Shown here one piece after another: positions 1 to 12,300 of a stretch of 64,000 nt of DNA. The stretch is from Chlorops oryzae. Its lineage: Eukaryota > Arthropoda > Insecta > Diptera > Chloropidae. The notes beneath the pieces are model-generated. The model did not search any database. It saw nothing but the letters and a program-made list of their open reading frames with translations, and was not told the DNA's origin. Made by a program: the position numbers and the translations under genes. The DNA is taken from positions 8,773,012-8,837,011 of the forward strand of contig CM035808.1 of assembly GCA_020466095.1 (NCBI GenBank), written 5' to 3'. How positions within the stretch are numbered: the first letter of the stretch is position 1; every line of letters begins with the position of its first letter.

Positions 1-682
1 TCTCCAAATTTATTTATTTCAAGTTTAATAATCGGAAATTTATATTTCGTTTTCATTTAATTTTACTCGCCTTAATTTAATTAATCTACGGAAATTATTC
101 CTACGAATCAACATAAAACGGCGGCGATCTCATTCAAACCAATCACGTAAGAATTCTCCCATAATTCTTTACAATAAAGAAACTCTTATATTTCTTCAAA
201 ATCGTGTATTTTTTCTCTTTTATATTCTCGGCTATTCCCTGCCTCCCGAAATTCACGTCCTGAGCTATTTAGTGATATAGAATCGCATATGGGAAAGAAA
301 GAGATGGTTGATCGGTGCCCTAGTCGCATCGTTTCTAATCTAAACGCAGACTTGTAAGAAGCATATTTAATCATTTGTTTTATAATAAATATTCAAAGAA
401 ACAAAAAACATCAAAATATACAATGATCTTTTTAGAAAAACAACCGGTTCCCTTCGAAAAACGCTTTCTTTTGGTTGATTTAGCGCTTTTTGAATTTAGA
501 AATTGGGAATCATTGATTTCCGGTGCTTTTTAGCGCGTTTTCAAAATTAATCAGCGCTTTTTCCATCTGAAGAGTTGGCAGCACTGTGTAGAAATATTTT
601 TAAGAAAACACATTTTTTCGATGCATACTTTTGGGGGACTCAATTCAAACAGACATCATACCAAACCTTGAAGGCACGGCTT
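1..682. other. AT-rich intergenic DNA
   Basis: No coding, RNA or inverted-repeat structure that I can support. Only short stop-rich frames are present. Confidence 0.5.
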
Positions 683-690
683 GTCATGAT

Positions 691-932
691 CACGGCTCGG
701 ATTTTGTTGCATTTATAAATTTAAAGCATACTTTATGGAGTAAAATTTTTGTTCCACTCACTTAAAGCTAAGAATTTAATAGATTTTTAACTTCAATGTG
801 CATTTATTAAAGTTAGAAAAGCAGTTTGAAGTTCATATTCGCTAAACTTATTGGCAAAATGTTGGGGAAAAAGTTTTTTTTACCCCATAAAGTATGTTTT
901 AAATTTATAAATGCAACAAAATCCGAGCCCTG
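691..932. mobile_element. hAT-type MITE, family A, copy 1
   Basis: A 242-bp element with TIRs of about 45 bp that begin CACGGCTCGGATTTTGTTGC on the left. On the right the same sequence is read inverted, starting CAGGGCTCGG. An 8-bp direct repeat, GTCATGAT, flanks it at 683-690 and 933-940. An 8-bp TSD plus a CAGxG terminus is the usual signature of the hAT superfamily. There is no transposase, so it is non-autonomous. A second copy lies at 7792-8034. Confidence 0.85.
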
Positions 933-1209
933 GTCATGATCCAATACCAATAATATTTATTATTTAAGCTATTTAGGCAAAGTTAGAAAAGAATTAAGCG
1001 TATGCGTTAAAAAACGTTACTTTTTTTTGTACATATACGAAATGCTTTCGATATCGATTTTACGATTCGAGTCGAAACTGAATCAAGTGCTCTCTCTCTA
1101 TCTCTCGAGTCAAAATGAATATCCATCAACAAAATTTGCGACGTAATTTCAAAATCCAATTCCATTTTAGTAATTCTTATATACCTATTCTTATCTCCGC
1201 AAGGAGAAT

Positions 1210-1565
1210 CAATTTATGATTTACGGGCTTGGCAAACCCGCGGACCCTAGCCAACAGTTCGACCATTTTTGGCAGAATGGGTATAGAATCTATAAAATGG
1301 TATTGCCTTTTATCCAGTCACGAACGGTAGACCAATTGACCTTAACTTGGTACGACGGGGATCAGGACCCCACGGACTGACCACTCGTGCCTGATAGACC
1401 ACCTTGTGGGAGGCTCGTCGGGTCTGTGGTTGCTTAACGGTGAGCTGGCACCACACCATTACCAATGGGTTCCAATATTGTGGCAACCGCCGGTTTGTCA
1501 ATACTGGCCATGCACATTGAGGTGCCACGGAGCGAAGGCCCAACCAGGTTATGTACCCACGTTAA
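1210..1565. other. GC-rich block of unknown origin
   Basis: About 350 bp much richer in G+C than the surrounding DNA. Short frames exist on both strands (for example 1310-1543 on the minus strand) but no protein family is recognisable. It could be the 3' end of a non-LTR retrotransposon or an old gene fragment. I cannot decide which from sequence alone. Confidence 0.3.
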
Positions 1566-4463
1566 ACTCGACTATTGTACGTATGTATACCAATTCTTAT
1601 GTGATTGAATATAAACGGGTTTCAACCGACACTACGGATAATGATGCTAAAATCGAAACCTACCAAAGAAATTTTTTCTCAATTTATTTATATTGATTTA
1701 GGCTTAAAACGTTTTAAATTACTAACCGAAGCATTAACCCATTCTAGCGACTTCTCTCTCGGGCAGTATGTCGCTTTAATTGCGCTCAAAACGTTTGCTT
1801 CTTTTGCTTGATTACAGTCCATTTGATTGGCAAATATTGAATGCCAAAGAAGACAGCAATCAATTTGAAATAATTTTTTTTATGACATTAAAATAAAAAA
1901 TAAAAAATCAACTGAAATTTTCTAGACTCACTTATTACGTTTTATCCCGGTTCGTGAAATTTTGGTAAATTTCATTTGCGCAATAGCAAGAGAATAATTT
2001 GCATATACGTACCTATATATTTTTATTTTGAGTTGATCAGAATACATAACAATAACAATCTTGTTCTATTGCGATATTCTCTTCAACACGCTTTGTGATT
2101 TTTCGGGGAAAAAAATTTAAGTCGCCAGACGCAGAAGACAGACTGACACACTCGAATAAATTAGCATTATTAAATCATCGAAGATTATTTGTTTTATTAC
2201 ACCGGCCGGCAAAAACAAAAACTCTATCACGTCTAGTTTTTGAGCTTTTATTTTTATTTATAAAATACGTATTTGTTATGAGACTAGATGATCCGGCGAA
2301 CTTCGTTACGCCTCAGAAGAAACTAATGTAGGTGTCAAAAATCAATAACTAAAAAAATAGGCAGATCTCTTTCTACCAGTCTTTTTCACTGTTGCCAGAT
2401 TAGGGAAATCTCCCCCAAATAAAATGAAGTTTATGGTCTTTAGTATAGACTTAGGGTAGAAAAGTAATCGGGTGAAATTTTATGGGACATGGGAGGTTTT
2501 TGTTTTTAGAAGATTTCAAAATTAAATTTTAGCGAATTTTGGATTTGTTTTGAGACATTCCCGTAAAAATCTGGCAACAGTGGTTTTTCCTTTTTCCCCT
2601 GACGTTCAAAGAGACATGGTTTTCTTTTTAAAAACTACAAATTCGTCTTCCATAAATTGAAATAAAGCAGTTCATTGATTTAAAAAACAGGATGTATGCG
2701 TAATGTTACGGCCTACTATCTTCTTTGAAATAACATTGCTCATACGTCGGGTATTACAACTAAAAAATTCTTGGCGGGAGTAAATATTCTAATAAAAATT
2801 GTTTATAGCAGAAAAACTAGACGTGGTAGATAAATTCTGCAAATATATTTAGATTTAGCTCGACGATATGTATCAATTGCGCATAGAAATTGTTTTGCTC
2901 TAATTTTGATGCTGACCAGTGTTACAAAAGAGACTCATACATTTCTGGCTCTATTAATAATTGCAACTCTCATTTGAATTAAAAATTAAATCTTTTTTTA
3001 GGAAAGGAAAGAAGGATTTTGTAGAAACAGCAAAGACATTCCAGCTTGATTCTAAGACCTCGGAGAGAAACCTAAATTTTAGTATAAAAATAGTTTTTTT
3101 GGACACCCTCAGTACGGAGTTTAGTAAAGAAAATTAAAGAGAATAATAATCATTAAATCGTTCAAAAATTTTGACAGCTCTTTTCAATAAGTTCCAATTT
3201 CTTCAAAAACAAAAAAGTTAAGTAATAGTGTAGGCTAATATTTGTCATGTAGAGAACAATTTTTGTCACAAACTGCGTATGGTTAAAAAAAGAATTTTTT
3301 TTCTTGTCAGCATTGTGAATGAGCATACTCTTAAAATCTTTGGAAAATACCAACTGCACACTGAGGGACATTAAAGAATTCCTGAACGTGATTCAATATC
3401 GCGAAAAATAGTTGTATGCAAATTCGATTGTCTTTTTTTATACCCTATATAAGAAGGGTAGGTATATTAGTTTTATGAGAATCTTGTAACTAAGAACTTG
3501 TAAGAAGATCTAAGCTCTATAGACATAGGAAAAAATATATATATATACAGGGTGTCCCAAAAACTTTTGTAAAAAATCAAACCATCGATAGGTCGAGTCA
3601 AGAGAAAAATTTTTTGTTTTGCAGAAAAAACTCTCTTAGTGTTACCGTTTACGAGCTGTAGCACTTCAAAAAAAGTTTATTTTTGTTCGTTACAAATGAA
3701 ACGTGTAGGATAAAAGCTATTATATATTATTAATTAAGCTATTATTAGTTAATTTTGTGTAACTTTTGTATGGAAAGGCAAAATATAGTGCATCAATACT
3801 GTCGGGTATATCTGGGTATATCAAAGTTGGGCTTAACTGACTTTCGCTTTCTTACTTCTTTGTGTCGCAAAATTTGATTAAGTTTGCCGCAAAAATAAAT
3901 TTTCAATTTCAACCTATTCCCAGACTGATTAAAACCAGAATTTTGGAAACAAAAAATTAATTACTTTAACCATTGCCACAACAGAATAATTCGTACGTCA
4001 TTTATTTAAATAGTATAAGTATGTCAGTAGTAAACAAAATACATATGTATAAATATGTATAACATATGTTAATCTCGATGAATATCTAAAATTTATCTCA
4101 GATGTTGATAAGGAGTAAGTAATTTGGGATTTAGGAGGAAGCTTTACATACATTCAAATATACAATATACATACATACATTGAGCTCAACATACGAACGA
4201 CGGACGGGCCTCTGTACAGCCATATGTTAAGTCGTAACTCAGATGAAGTTTGCAGTTCACTTTCGAAATCGTTCGAGCGCGGTTCTAACAGAGAAATCAC
4301 TGTGGAAACAATTAAAGTACATTCGTTCAACATAATATATAACCGAAAATCTGGAGTCTAGAATATTCCTGTTTAAATAAATTAAAAGTATACACAATTT
4401 ACTCATTTCAGTCAAGTAGTTAGTCGACAAGAATTACACCCATGTATAAATCCTTTATTTCAT
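1566..4463. other. AT-rich intergenic DNA
   Basis: Mostly stop-rich, low-GC DNA. The only structure I see is one isolated transposon-like terminus at 3548. The last 250 bp (about 4200-4460) lie upstream of the acetyltransferase gene and may hold its promoter and a 5' non-coding exon, but no clear donor site was identified. Confidence 0.4.
3548..3571 (+). repeat. Solitary CAGGGTGTCCC terminus
   Basis: CAGGGTGTCCCAAAAACTTT preceded by TATATA. It resembles the ends of the TA-flanked elements at 8476, 9859, 36327 and 61496. No matching inverted end was found nearby, so this is probably one end of a decayed element. Confidence 0.5.
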
Positions 4464-4467
4464 TTAA

Positions 4468-5202
4468 GGGGGTCTTCTCATTGAAAACCCGTTTTTTGGA
4501 CCCTTTTTAAAAAAATTCTTATTTGAAAACGCAAAGAATAATTGAAAACTTTTTTTATTTATTGTATTACAAAAGGTTCAAAGTAAATAAAAAAATTTTT
4601 TTTGTCTCGATACGTGGGCTGTTCAAAAAGTAATGAGACTTCAAAGTTGGTGGTGAAAAAAAAAGGTGCCGTCACGGCGGCCACGATTCCGGGTCTCCGG
4701 AGCGTCCGAAATGGAAAAAAAAACGGGGTTATAATCAGTATAGATGTAATTCTCGGGTGAACCTCAAGCTTAATTTTGTGATTTTTTTTGACAAAATGGC
4801 GGCCATTCAAAAAAAAATTTCAATTTCGGGCTTTTTTTTGTAGTTTAGTGTAAAAAAAAAATAGTAAAAATTTTTTTTAAAATTATGGTCGAGGTTCACC
4901 CGAGAATGGTGACAATTCTGCGTCGATTCCACTTTGTTTCATGAAAATCGGTTCAGTTGAACTGGAGATATCATGGCCGACAGTTCGAAAAACGTGGTTT
5001 CGAGATAAACGCGTTTAAAGTTTGAAGCAACGCAAAAATTACTCGTTTTAGCGCAGATCTTGCTCGACAAAGAAGGCTATATCCTCTAAACTATTTCGAA
5101 TTTCAAAAAATCCTTTAAGGGGCATATTCACAACTACCCAAGCTATAAATAAATGCAAAAAAAAAAAGTCGAAAAAAAAAGTTGCTCAATGAGAAGACCC
5201 CC
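4468..5202. mobile_element. TTAA-flanked MITE, copy 1
   Basis: A 735-bp element with TIR GGGGGTCTTCTCATTGA at both ends, bounded on each side by TTAA (4464-4467 and 5203-5206). A TTAA duplication is the hallmark of piggyBac-type integration, although the G-run terminus is not the classic piggyBac end. There is no transposase ORF. It sits about 100 bp upstream of the acetyltransferase start codon. A second copy in the opposite orientation is at 9979-10711. Confidence 0.8.
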
Positions 5203-5312
5203 TTAAAGTTGCATAGAAGGACTTTCCGCAAAGCTTCCTTTGAATATTATTTTTGTAACATATATGATTATAATCTTTTTCTTCTTATTTACAGTTTTAG
5301 AAAATTTTCGCC

Positions 5313-6019
5313 ATGGATTATAAATTGATCACCGAAAATCGTTTTGATGAAGTTGTATCTTTTTTGCGTGAAAACTTCTTCGCGGACGAGCCTCTCAACA
5401 AGGCCATTCAGCTGTGCAAACGTGGTGAAGGTCATGTAGATCTTGAAAATTATGTTTACGAGTCGCTGGAGAGTAATTTATGCATTATGGCAGTAAACGA
5501 AAAGGATGAGGTTAAACAAAGCTGGATTGAAAAAGCGAGAAAAATATGGATTTAATAATTCGTATTTCATTTCAGATTGCAGGAGTACAGCTTATTGGTA
5601 TTCTTTATCCTGGCTACGTTGGGTCGTACGATGAGAAAATTGAATTATTTTTTGATAAAAATTATAAGAAAATTTTTCAACTTATAAACAATGTGAATGC
5701 GAGAGTTGACCTTTTCGAAAGATTTAACGTGGATAGAATCTTCGAAATGCGAATTCTCTCTGTTAGTGAACGGTTTCGTGGCAAAGGAATTGCCAAGGAA
5801 TTGATCTCACGTGCTGAACAGCTTGCTAGAAAATGCGAATTTAAGCTAATAAAAACCGAAGTAACCGGTTTATTTTCGCAAAAGCTACTCGCGTCAAATG
5901 GATTTCTAGTTTTGGAGGAACAATCTTATGATAAATGGTGCGATGAATTTGGTAATCTCATTTTCAAAGTAGAGTCCCCACATATGAAGCTAGAATTACT
6001 GTATAAAGAATTATATTAA
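5313..6019 (+). CDS. GNAT N-acetyltransferase, insect arylalkylamine (AANAT-like) type
   Basis: Two exons, 5313-5510 and 5576-6019, separated by a 65-bp phase-0 intron (GTTAAA...TTTCAG), giving a 213-residue protein. That length is typical of insect arylalkylamine/dopamine N-acetyltransferase-like enzymes, which transfer acetyl from acetyl-CoA to an amine. The acetyl-CoA pyrophosphate loop is visible in exon 2 as RFRGKGIA, within the segment RILSVSERFRGKGIAKEL. The start ATG is in a strong context (CGCCATGG) and is preceded by a likely 3' splice site ending TTTACAG at 5294, so the 5' UTR is probably spliced. An AATAAA signal follows about 50 bp downstream. No signal peptide or membrane segment is seen, so it should be cytosolic. 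The substrate cannot be inferred. Confidence 0.88.
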
Positions 6020-6084
6020 ATTAATAATAAATTAAATGTTTTTATGTAACCTAAGCAAGAGCGTTTAAAATAAAGCTCGATTTT

Positions 6085-7160
6085 TATACCCGACACTACT
6101 CTGTGTCGAGGGTATATTGCGTTTGTGTGGTTGTGTGTAACACCCAGAACCAGTCGAGATAGACCATATGTTATAAAAACATAAGGGTGCTATAGTCAGG
6201 CAGCCTGACAATGAATACCGACACAGACTCACGTGCGTCTAAATACAGTTTTTAATATCAAGAGGAGTTTAAGGCCATATGGGTGCCCAATACACGACTT
6301 TTGTTATATTTGCGTTTATGAAACTGCCTCTGCCACGCCCACTTTTCCAATTTATATGGAATTCAAGTCGGAGCCTTAATTTCGCTCAAGTCCTAAGTCA
6401 TTGAAATATTTGAAAGTCCGATTTGAGGCAGTTTTGAGATTTTGTGATAGACCCTAGTACTGGAGGTACCCTTATATGGACGATCTGAATTTTGAATTTT
6501 CTAAAAGTTCACTTTCGTTCAAGTCATTTGAAGTTCGGGTGTAGGGGACATTTCAACGCTTTGCCACGCCCACTTTTAATTTTTGAATCGTATACTTACT
6601 TGAAACATGTTCAAATATCAAATTCATCAATATGTTGAAAAACTTCGAGTTTAGAGCAGTTTTTGTGATTTTCGTAACAGACCCTAGTATGAGGTACCTA
6701 AAAATGGTCGATCGGGTCATTCTCGAATTGTTCTACTTGTCGTGAGCACGATACAAATTGTAGATAGCTCAATCCTTCGATAAGATAACTGTATACACAG
6801 AGGAGTCACGGAGGACATGTCTATCGAATCTCTGGTGACGCTGATCATTTCTATATACATTTTTAGGTCTATCTCGACTGTTCTGGGTGTTACACACACA
6901 AAAACGCAATATACCCTCGACACAGAGTGTGTCGTATAATTCAGCGTCACCAGGAGATTCGATTTGCCGTCTGTCTGTCTGTCTATCCGTATACAGTTTT
7001 CTATCGAAGGAGTAGCTTCTGACAAATTTGGTATCGTTTGACGGGAAATGAGCAAGAATAAGTTCGAGAATGGACCCGATGGACCATTTTTAGGTACCTC
7101 CAGTACTTGGGTCTGTTACGAAAATCAAAACTGCTTAAAATCGAGTTTTCAGTATTGATG
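6085..7160. mobile_element. Fold-back element with nested inverted repeats
   Basis: Arms at 6085-6165 and 6866-6938 are inverted copies: TATACCCGACAC...GTCTATCTC read against its complement. Each arm starts with its own small hairpin around CGACACAGAGTG. A second inverted pair lies at 6760-6848 and 6941-7015, and related segments near 6450, 6670 and 7090 share the stretch GGTACCTCCAGTACTTGGG. No transposase was found. This looks like several related non-autonomous elements inserted into one another. Confidence 0.65.
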
Positions 7161-7783
7161 AAATGATAGTTGACATATTGAAGTCAAGTTATTCAATTTC
7201 AAAATGAAAAGTGCGTGTGCAGAAGCCGTTTTAGAAAATTGTCTCCTATACCGAATCCAATGCTGATGTTCTATTCCTATGTTTGGTTTTGTCTGATCGG
7301 CTCCAATTTGTTTTTAAGTCGATCTCAAAAAGTTTGGCCGGGAATTAAGTTGCGCAATTATTTATGGCTATATCTCGAAACCCATTCAATATCTTATTTT
7401 CCTGTCTATGACAAACTTTTAACCCCAATATCTACAGAAATAGATGTAGAACTAAGTGACTCAAAAATCTCCATCTAGTGGCTACAAATTGCAAAAATCT
7501 CAACACTAACGATTTTTTTTACCTCTTTTATAAATTTCAACTCTAGTTTCAAAGCCGGAAAATATTTTTTAGAAAATTTTTTGATTAAAATGTAGAAAAA
7601 TTATAGCTGGGAAACTTCCTCGAGTACACGAGGATCTGCATCTGAGCGCTCCTTGAAAAAGTTGTACCACTGCAAAGCTGAACAATTTTTACAAAAAATC
7701 AGAAGAAAACACTAAAAGTTATTCTTTAAATATGATCTTAATTTTCCATCGAGCGCTGATGATTCAGAATCTAAAATGTAATT
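7161..7783. other. AT-rich intergenic DNA
   Basis: The frame at 7215-7478 has no recognisable family and no supporting signals. Nothing else is seen. Confidence 0.4.
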
Positions 7784-7791
7784 GTTATGAG

Positions 7792-8034
7792 CAGAGCTCG
7801 GATTTTGTTGCTTTTATATTATTTAAAGCATACTTTATGGAGTAAAAATTTTGTTCAACTCACATAAAGTTAAGATTCAAATCGATTTTTACCTTCAATA
7901 TGAATTTCTTTGAAGTTTGAAAAGCGGTTTGAAGTTCAGATTCACTAAAATTATTCGCAAAATGTTGGTTAGAAAAAATTTTTACCCTATAAAGTATGCT
8001 TTAAATTTATGAAAGCAACAAAGTCCGAGTCCTG
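7792..8034. mobile_element. hAT-type MITE, family A, copy 2
   Basis: A 243-bp element with termini CAGAGCTCGGATTTTGTTGC and its inverted partner ending CCGAGTCCTG. A perfect 8-bp duplication GTTATGAG flanks it at 7784-7791 and 8035-8042. It is homologous along its length to the copy at 691-932, with several substitutions. Confidence 0.9.
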
Positions 8035-8475
8035 GTTATGAGTGTTGCATTATTGTATAAACCACAATGGTTTATTTTAATAGATTCAAAAATCAATATA
8101 GTATTTTCGAACAAGTAAATTTTTATTAATAAATAATTTTTGGAAGTTATCTACATAAATATTTTTTTAAATTAACAATTTATCCTTTGAGGAGCAATAT
8201 TATCTTTTCTTCATGCTTAGCACACGCAATGGAATCAAATTCCTTAAAAGTTTACAATTAATATCACATTCCTTAACTATCAAATAGTTAAACTCTTAAA
8301 GAGTCAGACATCACATTTTTCGGTAGAAATAGTGATGTCTAATTGATGTGATGTCTCAATTAGATTCTAAGCTCCGATATTTAATCATTCTCGTATACCA
8401 TTCCTTAAATTTTATATTTGCACTTGGACTTTTTTGTAGAAATTTCATTATATGTGGATACATATTGTAAGTATA

Positions 8476-9212
8476 CAGGGTGTTCCATACTCAATAGATC
8501 AAAAAAAAAAAAAAAAAAAGGGGATAGGGGGGGTCCAGACGGACCAAAAATCGTATGGCAGGGGGTAGGTCGCAAATGCACCCCTGAGGAGTTACATGCA
8601 AAAAACAATATTTTGGTTTTTTCACTGGTGCTCCTCACTTACAGGCCGTAAATTGAAAATCACATATGATATGAAAAGCTTGGCGGTTTTCCGTTAACAC
8701 TGCATAGTACGATTTTAAATAATTCAACTCCGTTTTCTCTGGTACTACCATCTAAGCCTAAAATAGTGTAATTTTAGCTTTTAAAGTGATTTAATTCAAA
8801 AGAAATACGATCGAGCCTCTTTTTTTTACTCTTTTCGAAAACTTTGAATTTTTCTCTTCAATTTGATACCATGTTTGCTAAAAAGAAGTTTCACAATCAA
8901 TGCAAAACTAAGGTTTGAAAATAATTATTTTGTATTTTTGACTCCCAGAAAAGTTATTTTAATCAAATTTATTGAGCACACTTTTAGGCAGCATGAGAAA
9001 AAGAAAAATCTAAGAAATTTAAAAATTTCAGAATAGTGTTTTAGTTTTACATATCCGCCTAAAAGTATGCTCACCAATTTAGTCGAATTCTTTCCGCGCC
9101 TAAAGCTCCTTACGAGTGCAAGATGAATCCCCCTTTCCATACAATTTTTTGCTTGTATGGGTTCCCCCTATCACCTCCTTTTTTTTTGATCCATTGAGTA
9201 TGGAACACCCTG
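8476..9212. mobile_element. TA-flanked MITE with CAGGGTGTTCC termini
   Basis: A 737-bp element with TIRs of about 33 bp: CAGGGTGTTCCATACTCAAT followed by a GATC and A-run. It is flanked by TATA on both sides, consistent with TA target duplication as in Tc1/mariner-like elements. Internal frames show no transposase. Confidence 0.75.
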
Positions 9213-9391
9213 TATAATATGTCCCTTCGAAAGTAATTTTATTATTAAAATTATTAATTTTCTAAGCTTAAAAGTAATAAATAAGAACTATTGAACGGAA
9301 TAAGTCGAATATTTTATATGAAAAAACATTTGGAATACTGAATTATGTTTGGGAGTCTCCTTTTTTAAAAGCAAAAACTTAACTTTGTTAA

Positions 9392-12300
9392 TTAATTTTT
9401 ATAAATAAGCAGTACGTCTTCATCAGTGCCAAAAGCTTTGCGAGCTTCATCCATTGAAGTTTGAGAGCATTGACATATATCTGCACATAAAAATACTTCA
9501 ATATATTATTTCAATAAATTTGAATATTCACCAAACCAAATAAAAAAGGTCAAGCCATTTTTTTCGAAACCCAAAAATTAAACAATTACATGAACAACTA
9601 ACTTACGTCCATCATGAACTTCAGGATTCCTATAGAAAAGCTTTTGCAATTTTAGATCATATCCACATAAAATAATGTAGTGTCCAGCATAGCTTTGAGA
9701 GGGACGCACGTAACGAAGAAGACAATATAAGAAAATTCTTAAAAATCGTAAAAAAAAAAAATAAAGAATAAATGATAATTCAAAAATAACCAACACCGGA
9801 GAACGTTACAATTATAAAAAAAAAAAGAATTTGATGGAAATACCTTACGCCGAATACACAGGGTGTCCTGTAATGAAAGGATAACCTTAAACTGGACTAT
9901 AGCTCACCTTATGCTGGTTCCAAAACAGTTCCGAGAAGGTTCTACCCCTCTTAGTTTCAGAGGTACGCTATTTTTTAAGGGGGTCTTCTCATTGAGCAAC
10001 TTTTTTTTCGACTTTTTTTTTTTTGCATTTATTTATAGCTTGGGTAGTTGTGAATATGACCCTAAAAGGATTTTTTGAAATTCGAAATAGTTTAGAGGAT
10101 ATAGCCTTCTTTGTCGAGCAAGATCTGCGCTAAAACGAGTAATTTTTGCGTTGCTTCAAACTTTAAACGCGTTTATCTCGAAACCACGTTTTTCGAACTG
10201 GCGGCCATGATATCTCCAGTTCAACTGAACCGATTTTCATGAAACAAAGTGGAATCGACGCAGAATTGTCACCATTCTCGGGTGAACCTCGACCATAATT
10301 TTAAAAAATTTTTTACTATTTTTTTTTTACCACTAAACTACAAAAAAAAAGCCCGAAATTGAAATTTTTTTTTGAATGGCCGCCATTTTGTCAAAAAAAA
10401 TCACAAAATTAAGCTTGAGGTTCACCCGAGAATTACATCTATACTGATTATAACCCCGTTTTTTTTCCATTTCGGACGCTCCGGAGACCCGGAATCGTGG
10501 CCGCCGTGACGGCACCTTTTTTTTCACCACGAACTTTGAAGTCTCATTACTTTTTGAACAGCCCACGTATCGAGGCAAAAAAATTTTTTTATTTACTTTG
10601 AACCTTTTGTAATACAATAAATAAAAAAAGTTTTCAATTATTCTTTGCGTTTTCAAATAAGAATTTTTTTAAAAAGGGTCCAAAAAACGGGTTTTCAATG
10701 AGAAGACCCCCTTAAATAATGTCTTATATTTTTTTTAACTTATTTGACTTCCTTATGTACCAAGATCGCAATATCAATGAATTCCAATTTTTTTTTATAT
10801 TTTCTGAATATTATGCGTTTTGTTTATGCTATTAGGTGGGTGAATTGAAATAAATATAATAAGCCAGTTCAAGGTAATCCATTCTTTACAGGACACCCTG
10901 TAGAAAAAATTAAATTCCAACAAAAAAAAGGAGCAAATAAAAACTTTAAGGGCTGTTTTCTCATCCTTTTTTATCTGTAAGTTAAATTATCCTGATGATA
11001 ATTTCATACAAATTTGATTAATAACTCAAAGAAAATGAAATTTAACTGGCAGATAGAGCTTAAAAGCAGGATGAGAAAACGGCCCTAAGTCAGTCAAGCC
11101 CGACTTTAGTATACCCAGCTTCCGGACGAGTTTATAGTCATTGTTAAGGCTTCCATGTATGCTGTATTTTACAGGATACTCCTATATTTTGGAGGCAAAA
11201 CCCCGATCCTGATTTTTTGCTCAAAACCCTGTATTTATCCTGTATTATACAGTATTTTGGCAATAAAATTGTGAAGTTTTGATTTTGTGAAGAACTTTTT
11301 TTGCTCAGAATGGAATGGAAGGATAAAAAAAACTTCCAGTTCCGAAACGTTGGGTTGAAATTTTCAATCTTTTGGACGCTGCAGGCTGCGACTACAAAGC
11401 AACAATGTTTTAGTACATTCTCTGCCTACCTGAATCAACTGGCTCAGTCGAGCGAAGTTTTTCAGCAATTAATCAAATATGGCCGCAGGAAAAAACTCGA
11501 CTAAATTAAAGCCACTCAAAGCCATTATTTTGATAAAAACAAATTTTCAAATGCAATGCGTCGAATTTTACGAGTTCCTTAAAGCTAATCTAGAGTTGCT
11601 TCGTCAAATTGCATCGAAAGATAAGTACAAAGACGATTCTGAGGTCAAAAGTTTAAAAATTGAAGTAATTTAATTTTTTATTTAACTTTTATTGACCTGA
11701 TAGAAATACAATAAGGATAAACAACTGAAATGTTACAAAATTTCCCCATATTTAGATTTTTTTTCATATAAAAACGGAATCATGTACAGCTGCAAAGCCT
11801 GTTTTTGGAAAACAAGATCTTGTTAAATGAATTACTTTGATCATTTTATGCTGTATTTTCATTCGATTGAGATGGGAGGCTTAGTCATGGTCAACCTATG
11901 TTTCGAATTTGAAGCCGTACAAAAGTTACGAAAAATCTATACTAGTCTTTCATATCCATACCAAATAACAATGAAAATTTTTGAGTGCTTCTCGAGCTAA
12001 AAGCATTTTCCTCTACACACGTCAATGAGTGAATCACGCCCATTTTCACTTAGAATCGTTTTCTAAACCTAAAAAGTCTACGTTCCAAATTTCAACTTGA
12101 TTGTTTTGTCGTTTCGGAGGATATCATACCACAAATAGACGGACAGAGAGACAGGCATAATTACATTATATAAAAATTATAGCCTGCTGAAGCTGGGTAC
12201 AATGAAAACGAGTTTCAAAATGGTTATCTACTTACCCAAATTTTTCTAGAATATTAGGTTTACATATTTCACACGTGAGCAGCGAAGCACTTGTTAACAA

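Noticed and set aside
5546..5575. Alternative start of the acetyltransferase second ORF (MDLIIRISFQ)
   Set aside because: These codons are intronic; the GT..AG intron joins the two exons in phase and gives the expected family length.
10333..10656. 107-codon minus-strand frame and its counterpart at 4559-4810
   Set aside because: Both are frames through the two copies of the TTAA-flanked MITE.
11301..11673. Two overlapping plus-strand ORFs in the Gucd1 intron as host genes
   Set aside because: A third frame carries the recognisable hAT dimerisation motif, so the DNA is a decayed transposase and these frames are shadows.
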